Positions 15,954 through 25,108 of a stretch of 64,000 nt of DNA are shown in pieces. The stretch spans positions 48,424-112,423 of the forward strand of contig CAZPPS010000004.1 of NCBI GenBank assembly GCA_964588495.1, in the 5' to 3' direction. Made by a program: the position numbers and the translations under genes. Below the pieces are notes generated by a model. That model saw only the letters and a list, made by a program, of their open reading frames with translations, made no database searches and was not told the origin of the DNA. Each line of letters opens with the position of its first letter. Position 1 is the first letter of the stretch. Source of the DNA: CAVPKN01 sp964588495. GTDB lineage: Bacteria > Chlamydiota > Chlamydiia > Chlamydiales > JAAKFR01.

Positions 15954-18900
15954 ATGCGCTCCAATGATATTTATCAATATACACTCATTGCTTTTGCCTG
16001 TGTGCTCCTCGCCGGCGTTGGTATTTTTACTTATCGCGAAGTCTTTCCCGAATACAAAGTTTATCAAAGTGCCTATGTTGATTTAGAAGAATTCAGAGCA
16101 GGCTATTCTCACGAGACGCCCGCCCCTTTTAGCAAAGGAATTAAACAGTTAGTCCTCTCTAGCGACCATTCTCAGAAAGAATCTCTGGATCGTTGCATCT
16201 CTTGCCATGTAGCGATGGATCTTCCACATTTTTCTAAGACGCGCATCGCCAAGGATCTCAACAACAAGATCCTGATCGACGAAAAAGGGGTACCCATTCT
16301 TGAGGCAAATCCCGATTATGTTTTTGAAAAGCTAGATGCCCGTATCCAAGAACTGACCCATCCTGCGGTTTTAGCAGAATTGTCTGTGCAGGGCAAAAAG
16401 GTTGCAGTCAAAGCGCGCCTTAAAGAGGCTGAGAACTTGCGTGCGCTCAAATTTGTTGAAGTTGATGGACGAGAAATTTCTGTTGAAAAAGTGCTTCAGA
16501 TGCACCCTCTGATTGGTTCTGAGACCAGGCCTTTTGAGCATCACCCTCTTGAAACTTATGGTTGCTGTTCATGTCACAGTGGAAATGGACGCTCACTTGT
16601 AGCTCAAAGGGCTCATGGACCGGTTTTCGATGGAGAATATGAGCCCTCACATGGTTCTCATAAACCCCAGTTTTTAGAAAGTGATCCTGTCAATGGGCAT
16701 TTTTTTAGCAGAATGTACAACGATAAGCCCGGACACGCCCTTATTTTTCAGACAACACCCATCTTGGCAAATCACCTTGTTGAGGCTAAATGTGTGCAAT
16801 GCCACAGCTGCGCTAGCGGATCCTTACAATCTGCCATAGATAAGTTTTCCAATTTTGCACATCAAAAACAAAAGCAGCTCAAGGCTCTTTCTCAAAGATT
16901 AGAAGCAGATGGTGCAGCTCTTGCCGCCCTTAAAGAATTAAGGGATCTTGTGGAAACGCAAGGGAGATTGGAAGCCCTTGATTTTCTGCGAGCAAAGCGG
17001 GGTTTACAAGAACTCACGACGGCTCAAATGGATGCTCTTGAGGGACAAATTGCCTATCTCAGTGATCACGAGGAGATCCTTGCAAAAATTGAGTGTGATC
17101 TTGAAAGCCTTGTAGCCTCAACTGCGGTGACAGCCCAAAATTTGAGTTTGGGGCAAAAAGCCATGGAAGATTTTGAAAACAGCCAGGAAAAGGTCACATT
17201 TGCGGTTCAAGATAAAGAATGGATGCAGAAGATGGGGACCAACATTGATCCTCTAATCTCCCATTATCAACGAGGCAAAGAACTTTTTATCTCACAAGGG
17301 TGCTACGGCTGCCACCGGATTGCTGGATTTTCCCGCAACAATGTGGGGCCGGAGCTCACGCTTGCTGGCCTTAGTTACCCTTGGTACATCAAAGAATCGA
17401 TTGTATGGCCCCAAGCCGACTTGCCCACATCGATCATGCCCAATTTTTGTCTCGATCATGAAGAACTTGCCGATTTGATGACGTTTTTGATGGCTCAAAC
17501 TCCTGATATCAAATCTGTTTCTGAAGTTGACTATCAAATGGCGATCATTGATTGGGAAAAAGGGGCCAAAATGCCCTGGGAAGAGCCTGTTAAGGCTGGG
17601 TCTGACGCTGTTGCTTTGGGGAAAATGATTTTTGCTACAGAAGGATGCGCCTCTTGCCATAAGCTAGAGGGTTTTTCTTCTAATTTGGACATAAAATCAA
17701 AATCATGGTTTGAAAAAATGTTCCCAGAACATATTTCAGGCAGTGATTTGGCCAAAACTGTCCAAGCATGTGCCGATCAAATCGATCAAAATCTTGTTCC
17801 AGATAGCTCAAAAAATAACATTCTTGAAGCCATCAACGACAAAGACCCCAAACTTTTGTCCACGTTTTATCCACAATTTAAATGGGCTGCGCGCGCATTA
17901 AGCTCAGAAGATCAAGAAAGGTTGTGCAAGGTTTTATTCGCCTACATTCAAACGTACGGTTTGGGAAGGGACATTGCTCCCAAGCTGAATTGGTCGGGCG
18001 TCTGGCGCGATGATGAATGGCTTCTAGGGCATTTCCACAATCCGGGCGCCTACACGGCCAAGTCGCTCATGCCTGTCATGCCCTTTGACGATTCCAAATT
18101 CTACATTTTGCAGGAAATGTTGCATGTTGTGGGCAAACAAAATCAGGAAAAGTTGGCACGCGTTTGGCGAACCGATGGATTTGATCCTCCAAAAGCCTAT
18201 CAGATGCTTTGTAGCTCATGCCATGGAGATTACCGTCAAGGAAATGGCCCTCTTGCCCAGTGGATTTTCCCCATTCCCAAAAACTTACGCAATCCTCTCT
18301 TTTTACAACATCTCACAAAAGAGAGAGCCATTCATTCGATCACCCACGGCGTTAAGGGAACTCCCATGCCTCCATGGGGAGAAGCCACCCCGGGACAACA
18401 ACCCGTCCTAAATGCAGCGCAAATTGCCCAGCTTGTCGAATGGCTCTATCAGGATGTGCCGCAAAAATCGATCGCTGCAGAGAAATGGGCTTATAGTCCT
18501 TCAGATGTGACCCAAGAGATCTTTAAAGAAAATAAATTCGATGCCGAAGGGTGTTTTGAAAAAACATCCAAAGGGGATTTTATCTCCGAAAAATTCTATA
18601 CAACTGAAAATCTCAATGCAGGAAAGGAATTTTTCGTGATGAATTGCTCAGTTTGTCACGGTAAAGAGGGTGCAGGAACGGGCATCAGGGCTTCCAGTAT
18701 GGTCGAAGCCAAGCCGCGCGTCCTTACTGACACTTCCTGGATACGTTCTGAAGATGATATGGGCCTTCTGAGAGCGATCAAATATGGTGTTCCCGGTACT
18801 GCTATGGCTGCCTGGGGAGATCAGACAACCTCTTTACAAAGAATGCAGCTTGCCTGTTTCATCAGATCTCTTTCACAAACTGCCTTGCACAGGGAGGAGC

Positions 18901-19358
18901 TCCAATCGATTCTCTACACCCTATTTCAGAGCCCCATTCACCATTTTTCTCAAAGAGAGATCGAACCTTTACAACCGCAGCTACACGCTCTCAAGACTGC
19001 TTTAACACGCGCTACAAATGCAGAAGAAGCGGGCCGGCTTTACTCAGAGATTTATCTTTTAGAAACAGAGATAAAAAAAGAGAAACAAGTCGAGGAACTT
19101 CAACAAAAAATCCTCCTCAGTCTTAAGGAAGAACGCAAAATCTTTGAATCCATCGGAGAGCTCATCTGCGCTGAGCATTTACCTCTTGCAAAACCCTACT
19201 TCGAAACGCTCAAAAAAATAGACCTCGCAAGCCCGCTCAACACGGCTTCTCTCCTCATCCTCTTCGAAGAGCCGCTTCTTAGCAAAATTGCCCCACAAAT
19301 CGCCGAAGCTGCCCTCCTTCACAGCCAACGTCACCAACTCAGCGGATTTATAAGATAA
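15954..19358 (+). CDS. seven-haem membrane-anchored cytochrome c fusion protein
   Basis: 1134 residues from ATG 15954 (a TTG at 15945 is possible; no clear Shine-Dalgarno for either). One N-terminal anchor helix (about residues 8-26) is followed by seven CxxCH haem sites: CISCH, CCSCH, CVQCH, CYGCH, CASCH, CSSCH and CSVCH. The last four sit in cytochrome c domains with downstream methionine segments such as GTPMPPWGE and GTAMAAWGD. Between haems 3 and 4, and again after haem 7, there are long helical or coiled-coil stretches. It follows petB by 57 bp and is the likely electron carrier between the bc complex and the cbb3 oxidase. It is far larger than ordinary bc cytochromes and appears to be a fusion of several cytochrome modules. 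Confidence 0.9.
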   Translation: MRSNDIYQYTLIAFACVLLAGVGIFTYREVFPEYKVYQSAYVDLEEFRAGYSHETPAPFSKGIKQLVLSSDHSQKESLDRCISCHVAMDLPHFSKTRIAKDLNNKILIDEKGVPILEANPDYVFEKLDARIQELTHPAVLAELSVQGKKVAVKARLKEAENLRALKFVEVDGREISVEKVLQMHPLIGSETRPFEHHPLETYGCCSCHSGNGRSLVAQRAHGPVFDGEYEPSHGSHKPQFLESDPVNGHFFSRMYNDKPGHALIFQTTPILANHLVEAKCVQCHSCASGSLQSAIDKFSNFAHQKQKQLKALSQRLEADGAALAALKELRDLVETQGRLEALDFLRAKRGLQELTTAQMDALEGQIAYLSDHEEILAKIECDLESLVASTAVTAQNLSLGQKAMEDFENSQEKVTFAVQDKEWMQKMGTNIDPLISHYQRGKELFISQGCYGCHRIAGFSRNNVGPELTLAGLSYPWYIKESIVWPQADLPTSIMPNFCLDHEELADLMTFLMAQTPDIKSVSEVDYQMAIIDWEKGAKMPWEEPVKAGSDAVALGKMIFATEGCASCHKLEGFSSNLDIKSKSWFEKMFPEHISGSDLAKTVQACADQIDQNLVPDSSKNNILEAINDKDPKLLSTFYPQFKWAARALSSEDQERLCKVLFAYIQTYGLGRDIAPKLNWSGVWRDDEWLLGHFHNPGAYTAKSLMPVMPFDDSKFYILQEMLHVVGKQNQEKLARVWRTDGFDPPKAYQMLCSSCHGDYRQGNGPLAQWIFPIPKNLRNPLFLQHLTKERAIHSITHGVKGTPMPPWGEATPGQQPVLNAAQIAQLVEWLYQDVPQKSIAAEKWAYSPSDVTQEIFKENKFDAEGCFEKTSKGDFISEKFYTTENLNAGKEFFVMNCSVCHGKEGAGTGIRASSMVEAKPRVLTDTSWIRSEDDMGLLRAIKYGVPGTAMAAWGDQTTSLQRMQLACFIRSLSQTALHREELQSILYTLFQSPIHHFSQREIEPLQPQLHALKTALTRATNAEEAGRLYSEIYLLETEIKKEKQVEELQQKILLSLKEERKIFESIGELICAEHLPLAKPYFETLKKIDLASPLNTASLLILFEEPLLSKIAPQIAEAALLHSQRHQLSGFIR

Positions 19359-19365
19359 CGAAACT

Positions 19366-19405
19366 TTCCTTGGAGTGCGGCGATCCTTCGCCGCCCTCCA
19401 AGGAA
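19366..19405. terminator. GCGGCGA hairpin between convergent genes
   Basis: CCTTGGAGTGCGGCGA is followed by a short loop and the nearly perfect complement TCGCCGCCCTCCAAGG. It sits in the 52-bp gap between the convergent cytochrome and substrate-binding-protein genes, where a bidirectional terminator is expected. The sequence belongs to the same family as the larger hairpins at 26.5 kb and 29.5 kb, so it may be a repeat that serves as terminator. Confidence 0.7.
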
Positions 19406-19410
19406 GCTAC

Positions 19411-22239
19411 TTAGACAAAGTAGGTTTCGCGGAAGTCGGGCAGACCGTTGGGATGCCAAGTGATCCCCTCAACATTTGGGGCAATCAAATAAAGCAAGTT
19501 CTGGTTCACAAGGGGGATCACCGGCATCTCCTCCAGGAGAAGCTGCTCCAATAGTTTGAGCAATTTTGGGGTGGGGTTGTGTGCATAGATTTGTACAAGC
19601 CGGTCGTATTCCGCATTGTTCAAACTGTAGGGATTGCCAGGAGTGCTTTTAAAAAAGCTGAGATAATAAAGGGGATTATTAAACAAATCCCTTCGAAACA
19701 GGCCGCACAATTGAAAATTTCCCTTTTCCAAAGCCTCTGAGAACTCATGCCAGCGCACTTGCTCAGCTATGAGCTCGACCCCTAAGACTTCTTTCCATTG
19801 CATTTTTAGCTCTTCAAAAAGGGCTTTTTCAAATGAAAGGGCGGAGTAGGTAAGTGTAAGCTGTGGGAGATTTTTACGGTCCAAATGGAGCTCTTTCAAA
19901 CCTTGTTCAAATAACTGTCTGGCAAGCTCTGGGTTGCCCTCTTCTTTTTCAAAAACTTGCGCATACTGTTGGGGCAGTGGTGAACATTGAGGGATTTGAT
20001 GCAGGAGAACTTTTTCTACAATCTGTTTGCGATTGAGTGCCAAGCTTAAGGCGTGGCGGAGTAGTTTGTGGCTGAGAAGAGGCGTTTTATCGTTGCAATG
20101 TATCCAAAATATACGGGAGATCTGTTTTTGAACGATTTGCGCTTGTACTTCGGGACACATGACAAGATCGGGAGTAAGGGGCGAGGAAGGATCCCCAATA
20201 AAATCGAGCTCCCCTTTTTTAAACATCTCGTAGTACAAATGGCTGCTCTGAATCATCGAGATCTTGACGCCGCCGAGTTTGATCTGATGGGCACTATGAT
20301 AAAAAGGGTTTTGAGAAAGATGGAGGCTTTTGGAGTGTTTGTATGCGACCACAGTAAAGGGGCCGTTGAAAGCCGCAGGTTCTTCTCCATCATCAAGTCG
20401 TGGAAAAAAAGGAGGCGTAGAGAGTAAATCCAAAAACCAGGGACAAGGAGCTTCCAGAGTAATACACAACGTCATCCCATCTTTGCATTGAATGCCTATG
20501 TCTTCTAAAGATGCGAGATTCTGCCGCATTTTTTTCACATTTTTGATCAGGAAAAAAAAGTCGGGATAAGGGCAGATCGTATTGTTTGCGCATAAAACTT
20601 TTTTCCACGCCTTTTCAAAGTGCCCGGCTAAGACCTGGCTGCCGTTGGACCAATAAGAAGGACGTAAAGAAAAAGTATACTGGGTGCCACAGGGGGAAAT
20701 TTCTATTTTAGAAGCCGCCGCAGGTTGCCTGTTTTTGCCAGTCAAGCCCTCAAAGAGCATGTTTGAAAGAATATTTGAAGGCATATCAACTGCGTGATGT
20801 GGATTCAAAGACAAGGGGTCGCCGCTTTGAAAATTAAGGTGGAGGATGGCATTTCTCCGATCGATCGATAAGGCGGTTGCTTTTGACAGCGCCTGATCCA
20901 GAACTGTAAATAAAGCCCTGTTTTCGGGCATCTGATGGAAAAAGCAGATGTAGAGATTTTCTTCTCTTGTGACCACTGAGCAACCGATTTTTGAATTGCA
21001 TGCAAGGACAGTTGCAGGGAGGGTCTTTCTCCAGTTTTTATTGGGAGTTTTGATAAGTGCTAGGTGAAGATCGGGGCGTTCGATCAAAATCGTTGTGTAA
21101 TCTTTATCTTTTTCTAGGGGAGTCTCAAGAAGTTTTTGAAAATTAACGACAAGCTCAACGGCTGTTTCAAGAAACATGAGAGTTCTTAACTCGAGGGGCT
21201 TGATACTATAAAAAAGATCTTCAATTGCAGGACAGTCAATGGCATTTGCTTCCAAAGTCTGTTTGATCGCATAGAGCTGCTCGTTTTCTTTGTTGAGAAG
21301 TCCGCCATTATAGTCCCTAAAGGGTCCCAGCATGCTCTGAAGGGCTTTAACCACATAAAGACGTGCTGCCCGAATGTTTAGGGTCTGGTTATTTCTGAAA
21401 AGCGAGCAGCTAAGCTCTAAATGAAAAATAGCTGCTTCCTTTGGATATTTGTTGCGCAATGTCCCAATATGCTGCACTTTTTCTAAAGAAAATTGGACGC
21501 AGGAGGGAAGCGAGGAGCTCATTTCACTAATGGAGGCGCACTCTGGCTTCATGACTCTTGTTACAATCACAAGAAACTTCAATGTTTCCTGAAAGTACTC
21601 TACAAAAGTGATCATCACTTGTGGAATATCGTGCACGAAGCGGAGTTCATTGCTTAAGTTGCGCGTATTTTTAATGAGCTCTTCCTCATTTCCCGGCAGA
21701 AAAAAGGATTGTGAGATTGACTTGATCGATTTTGAAAGATCAGACAGGAGCTCAAGCTTCAGCTTGGCTCTCTCATTTTTGGAAAAACTGGGCGCCCTGA
21801 TTTTTTTAATTTCGAGGTAGTAAAGGGAGCTAAAGCGGTATTTATAGGAAAAATAGGAACCTGGCACAGGAACAATTCCTGTGACCAAATTCAAGGCCGA
21901 TCTGAAAATCCGCTCTTCACTTAACCGTTCCAGATCATTGGGTGAATAGAGAGAAATTGCGATGCCAAGATCGGTATCATTCACTAAAAACGTTCTGATG
22001 TAAAGCCGCTGTACATTGCGGTAATAAGTTTTGAGAGTGACGTGATGCAGATGGAAAAAAATGCGGGCAAGACTATTTTCAGAGTGGCTGTGAAGGAACG
22101 ATTCATTGCAATGGGAAAGAAAACAGGCAAGCTCTTGCAGATTGGTTTGTGGTAAAAGAGTAGGAAAACGGTGATGGAAAGACAAAACCTTGTCGCAACA
22201 CTTCTTTCCTTGTTTACCAAACAATAAACTTAACGGCAT
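19411..22239 (-). CDS. fusion protein: novel N-terminal region plus family 5 (OppA-type) substrate-binding domain
   Basis: 942 residues. From about residue 455 to the end it looks like a peptide/nickel-type solute-binding protein: LSLNPHHAVDMPSNILSNML, then SLRPSYWSNGSQVLAGHFEKAW, and late FRRDLFNNPLYYLSFFKS. The first ~450 residues match no family I know; they are helical, Cys- and Phe-rich, and have no signal peptide or lipobox, unlike exported OppA. A cytoplasmic ligand-sensing role (as in SgrR, which couples an SBP domain to a regulator) or secretion by another route are possibilities; neither is shown. It is convergent with the cytochrome operon and divergent from the outer-membrane gene. 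Confidence 0.7.
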   Translation of the reverse strand: MPLSLLFGKQGKKCCDKVLSFHHRFPTLLPQTNLQELACFLSHCNESFLHSHSENSLARIFFHLHHVTLKTYYRNVQRLYIRTFLVNDTDLGIAISLYSPNDLERLSEERIFRSALNLVTGIVPVPGSYFSYKYRFSSLYYLEIKKIRAPSFSKNERAKLKLELLSDLSKSIKSISQSFFLPGNEEELIKNTRNLSNELRFVHDIPQVMITFVEYFQETLKFLVIVTRVMKPECASISEMSSSLPSCVQFSLEKVQHIGTLRNKYPKEAAIFHLELSCSLFRNNQTLNIRAARLYVVKALQSMLGPFRDYNGGLLNKENEQLYAIKQTLEANAIDCPAIEDLFYSIKPLELRTLMFLETAVELVVNFQKLLETPLEKDKDYTTILIERPDLHLALIKTPNKNWRKTLPATVLACNSKIGCSVVTREENLYICFFHQMPENRALFTVLDQALSKATALSIDRRNAILHLNFQSGDPLSLNPHHAVDMPSNILSNMLFEGLTGKNRQPAAASKIEISPCGTQYTFSLRPSYWSNGSQVLAGHFEKAWKKVLCANNTICPYPDFFFLIKNVKKMRQNLASLEDIGIQCKDGMTLCITLEAPCPWFLDLLSTPPFFPRLDDGEEPAAFNGPFTVVAYKHSKSLHLSQNPFYHSAHQIKLGGVKISMIQSSHLYYEMFKKGELDFIGDPSSPLTPDLVMCPEVQAQIVQKQISRIFWIHCNDKTPLLSHKLLRHALSLALNRKQIVEKVLLHQIPQCSPLPQQYAQVFEKEEGNPELARQLFEQGLKELHLDRKNLPQLTLTYSALSFEKALFEELKMQWKEVLGVELIAEQVRWHEFSEALEKGNFQLCGLFRRDLFNNPLYYLSFFKSTPGNPYSLNNAEYDRLVQIYAHNPTPKLLKLLEQLLLEEMPVIPLVNQNLLYLIAPNVEGITWHPNGLPDFRETYFV

Positions 22240-22315
22240 CGGGTCCGATTATCAGTAATGAAAAAATAAAATGCTTTTGAAAAGATACGTATTGTACACT
22301 AATTTTTCAAAAAAA

Positions 22316-23080
22316 ATGATACAGGACTTCCGGCTTGTGAAAACTAAATGGCTTTATTGTTTAATCATTCTGCTTGGCCTATCTGTAAAGCTTCAAGGTG
22401 ACTGTTTCAATTTTTTCTCAGGACACCCTTTTTATGCAGGTTTTGGAATAGGCCGCACTTTTGGAATGCATACCGGAAAAGGGGATCGAGCGGGTTTTTT
22501 AGAACGTGGAAAATCTTTTGATGGCAAGTTTGATCCTGGCTACACATTCAATTTGCGGGCAGGTTACCGATTTAGTCCCTGTCTGAGAGGAGACCTGCAG
22601 TACATTTTCATGAAAACCGATTTTCATTGGAAAACGCGCTTTCCTGAACTGGGCGTAGAAACTTTTCACGCTAAGTATATGTGCAGCCTCGTTTTTGCAA
22701 ATTATTACCTCAACTTGAATCCCTTCTTTAATTTTTACCATTTCGATTTTTATGTGACTGCCGGCGTTGGTATTGCCAGCAATTTCATCTACCACATCGA
22801 GGAGCGCAATGCAGAAGGGCGCTTTTTTGCAAGAGTGCGGAATAATCGACACAGCAGCGCAAGCTATCAGCTAGGTTTAGGGCTTTCCAAATCCTTTTTC
22901 TGCCAAAGATTGCAGCTAAGCGGGGTTTTTAACACCTATCATCTCGGAAAAATCTCTACGGGTAACAGACGGGACATTTTCGATATACTCCCTCCTTTTC
23001 CGGAAGACCTAATCGGAGTTTATGAGTTTAAGTGGATGCGGATGGGGACGTTGACTGTAAATCTTAATTACTATTTCTAA
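22316..23080 (+). CDS. outer-membrane beta-barrel protein (8-strand porin-like)
   Basis: 254 residues from ATG 22316 (an upstream ATG at 22271 would add a basic leader). The signal peptide has KTKW then LYCLIILLGLSVKLQG, with cleavage likely before DCFNFF. Alternating hydrophobic/aromatic strands follow (FYAGFGIGRTFG, FNLRAGYRFSPCLRGDLQYIF, FYVTAGVGIAS, YQLGLGLSKSF), ending in LTVNLNYYF with the C-terminal phenylalanine used for BAM insertion. The size and strand count suggest an OmpA/Opacity-type eight-strand barrel. No transport or adhesion role can be assigned. Confidence 0.75.
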   Translation: MIQDFRLVKTKWLYCLIILLGLSVKLQGDCFNFFSGHPFYAGFGIGRTFGMHTGKGDRAGFLERGKSFDGKFDPGYTFNLRAGYRFSPCLRGDLQYIFMKTDFHWKTRFPELGVETFHAKYMCSLVFANYYLNLNPFFNFYHFDFYVTAGVGIASNFIYHIEERNAEGRFFARVRNNRHSSASYQLGLGLSKSFFCQRLQLSGVFNTYHLGKISTGNRRDIFDILPPFPEDLIGVYEFKWMRMGTLTVNLNYYF

Positions 23081-23091
23081 ACCCTCTAAAT

Positions 23092-23131
23092 CCCGTGCGT
23101 GACCGTGACCGAACCGTGCTTCCGTGTGCCG
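23092..23131. repeat. GTCACG dispersed repeat, inverted copy
   Basis: The reverse complement reads AAGCACGGTTCGGTCACGG then TCACGCACGGGA. It is inverted relative to the copy at 23630-23683, and the two flank the four-helix-bundle gene as terminal inverted repeats. Confidence 0.8.
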
Positions 23132-23205
23132 TATCCGTTCTAGCCAACAAAAATCTCCTATGATAAATTCTTTCATTGACACACACTTTTCGAAGGGATT
23201 TTTCT

Positions 23206-23598
23206 ATGTCAGCAAATGCTCTAGAATCAACTAAAGCCGGCTATTTTGATCATGAAAAATGGGATGTATATCGAGCAGCATTAGATTTAGTCGTTATTGT
23301 TAAAGATATAGTCGCCGAACTCCCGCGGGGAAGTGCTTATTTAGCTGATCAACTACAAAGGGCTGCCCTATCAGTGCCTCTTAATATAGCTGAAGGTGCA
23401 GGTGAGCATGCTTCAAATGAAAAAGCCAGATTTTATCGCATTGCAAAGCGTTCAGCAAATGAATGTGCTAGCATTGTCGATGTTTGCGAGAAGTTACAAT
23501 TTCTTTCCAAAGATGGATATTTGAAAGTAAGGGAATTGCTATTGCGCATAGTGGCTATGCTTACAAAAATGGTGCGGTGCGATGGAATATCCAAATAA
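23206..23598 (+). CDS. four-helix-bundle protein (23S rRNA intervening-sequence protein family)
   Basis: 130 residues from ATG 23206, with AAGGGA about 8 nt upstream. Family hallmarks are the N-terminal WDVYRAALDLV, LADQLQRAALSVPLNIAEGAGEH (positions about 50-75) and RFYRIAKRSANEC. These proteins were first found encoded in 23S rRNA intervening sequences but are widespread as small single genes; the function is unknown, and nucleic-acid binding has been suggested. The gene is flanked by inverted copies of the GTCACG repeat, and its 3' end overlaps the assigned ccoN start by 17 bp. That suggests a small mobile unit inserted in front of ccoN. Confidence 0.88.
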   Translation: MSANALESTKAGYFDHEKWDVYRAALDLVVIVKDIVAELPRGSAYLADQLQRAALSVPLNIAEGAGEHASNEKARFYRIAKRSANECASIVDVCEKLQFLSKDGYLKVRELLLRIVAMLTKMVRCDGISK

Positions 23599-25108
23599 CC
23601 AAAACGCGGAAAGTTCAAAAATTTCGGAAAGCACGGAAACTCGGTTCGGTCACGGTCACGGACACGGTCACGGTCACGCACGGAATTTAAAGGGCTATGA
23701 CGACCGCCCTGTAGCCCAAATGCTCTACCCAGCAGTCCTTTTCCTGATCATAGGGCTCTTTATAGGTGTTTTCATTTCGTACAACGGGTTTTTAAAGCCC
23801 GACACCTTTGCTGGAGAATACATCCATTTTGGAAGGGTGCGCCCTGTTCATGTCACGATGGTGACCCTTCTTTGGCTTTTGTCGGCAGATATTGGGCTCA
23901 TTTACTATTTTGTCCCAAGGCTGTGTGGAACGCCTTTGTGGAGCATTAAACTTGCCACCATTACGAATAGTATTTGGTGGTTTGCTCTGATTTTGGGGGT
24001 CTTTTCATTGCCTCTCGGCACCAATTTTGGGTGGGAATATGCCGAATTACCGATGAGTTTGGGCAAGTTTGTTCCCATCAAATTAATGTTGGCAATCGCC
24101 TGGTTCCTGTTCGCATGCAATATTTTTATGACAGTTTTCAACCGGCAAGTTAAGAAGATGTATGTCTCCTTGTGGTATGTGATGGGGACACTTGTATGGA
24201 CAACTTTTACATTTATCGTTGGCAATTTTGCGATAGAGTGGGTCCCACAAGGGATCTCAAGGGTCAATACGAGCTGGTTTTATGTCCACAATCTGGTGGG
24301 TTTAGTCTTCACTCCGATGGGGCTGGCTGCTGCCTACTACTTTATCCCCAAAATCAGCAAAACACCGATTTATAGCCACAAATTATCTATGGTCGGCTTT
24401 TGGTCGATCGCTTTTGTTTATGCGTGGGTTGGGGCTCATCACATGCTCCACGGACCAGAATCGCAATGGCTCCAGACAACTAGTATTATCTTTTCGATCT
24501 GGTTAATTGTTCCGGTGTGGACAGTGGTTGCCAATTTGCTGAATACAACCAAAAAGCAGTGGGAAGCTTATAATAAAAGCGCAGCGCTCCGATTTTTAAC
24601 CATTGGGGTTGTCTACTATCTTATCGTCAGTTTCCAGGGGTCATTACAAGCTCTACGGAACGTTAACGAGGTCATTTCGAAAACAGATTGGATTATTGGA
24701 CATGCCCACATGGCCTTGCTGGGGACTTTTACATTTTTTGCTATTGGTGGTATCTATTATGTAATTCCTAGGCTAGCTGACAAGCCTCTTTGGTCTGAAA
24801 AATTGGCTGACTGGCACTTCACACTAGCTCTTTGGGGCACAATAATTATGTTTGCAGCTTTATGGATCGGCGGCTACAAACAGGGTTTAATGTGGGCAAA
24901 ATGGGGCTCTGGAACTAGCTACGCACAGTTTCATGAAAATTTGTCCCGAGTTTCATTTCTTGCAACTGTTGAAACGATGTGGCCGTGGTGGCTGGCTCGC
25001 ACTCTCAGCGGTGTTTTAATTTTTGGAGGGTGTGTCCTTTTTTTATTGAACATCACCAACACAGTGCTTTTACCAGCAGAAGAAAAGGCTATCCATGAAA
25101 AAGCTTGA
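23582..25108 (+). CDS. ccoN: cbb3-type cytochrome c oxidase subunit I, with repeat-derived His tract
   Basis: 508 residues. CcoN is the catalytic haem-copper subunit that reduces O2 in the inner membrane. Twelve or so helices carry the histidines: HVTMVTLLWLLSAD, VGAHHMLHGP (Cu-B pair) and DWIIGHAHMALLG (haem ligands). The conserved start of the family is GYDDRPVAQMLYP at about residue 38. No ATG, GTG or TTG lies between that block and the GTCACG repeat, so the frame must open upstream, at ATG 23582 inside the four-helix gene. As a result residues 22-34 read FGHGHGHGHGHAR, the translated repeat. ccoO follows with a 14-bp overlap. Confidence 0.93.
   Translation: MEYPNNQNAESSKISESTETRFGHGHGHGHGHARNLKGYDDRPVAQMLYPAVLFLIIGLFIGVFISYNGFLKPDTFAGEYIHFGRVRPVHVTMVTLLWLLSADIGLIYYFVPRLCGTPLWSIKLATITNSIWWFALILGVFSLPLGTNFGWEYAELPMSLGKFVPIKLMLAIAWFLFACNIFMTVFNRQVKKMYVSLWYVMGTLVWTTFTFIVGNFAIEWVPQGISRVNTSWFYVHNLVGLVFTPMGLAAAYYFIPKISKTPIYSHKLSMVGFWSIAFVYAWVGAHHMLHGPESQWLQTTSIIFSIWLIVPVWTVVANLLNTTKKQWEAYNKSAALRFLTIGVVYYLIVSFQGSLQALRNVNEVISKTDWIIGHAHMALLGTFTFFAIGGIYYVIPRLADKPLWSEKLADWHFTLALWGTIIMFAALWIGGYKQGLMWAKWGSGTSYAQFHENLSRVSFLATVETMWPWWLARTLSGVLIFGGCVLFLLNITNTVLLPAEEKAIHEKA
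23630..23683. repeat. GTCACG dispersed repeat read in frame by ccoN
   Basis: It starts AAGCACGGAAACTCGG, then five GGTCAC-type hexamers, ending in GCACGG. It matches the intergenic copies at 11641-11685 and 23092-23131 (inverted). Here it lies wholly inside the ccoN frame and encodes the Gly-His tract. Confidence 0.88.
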
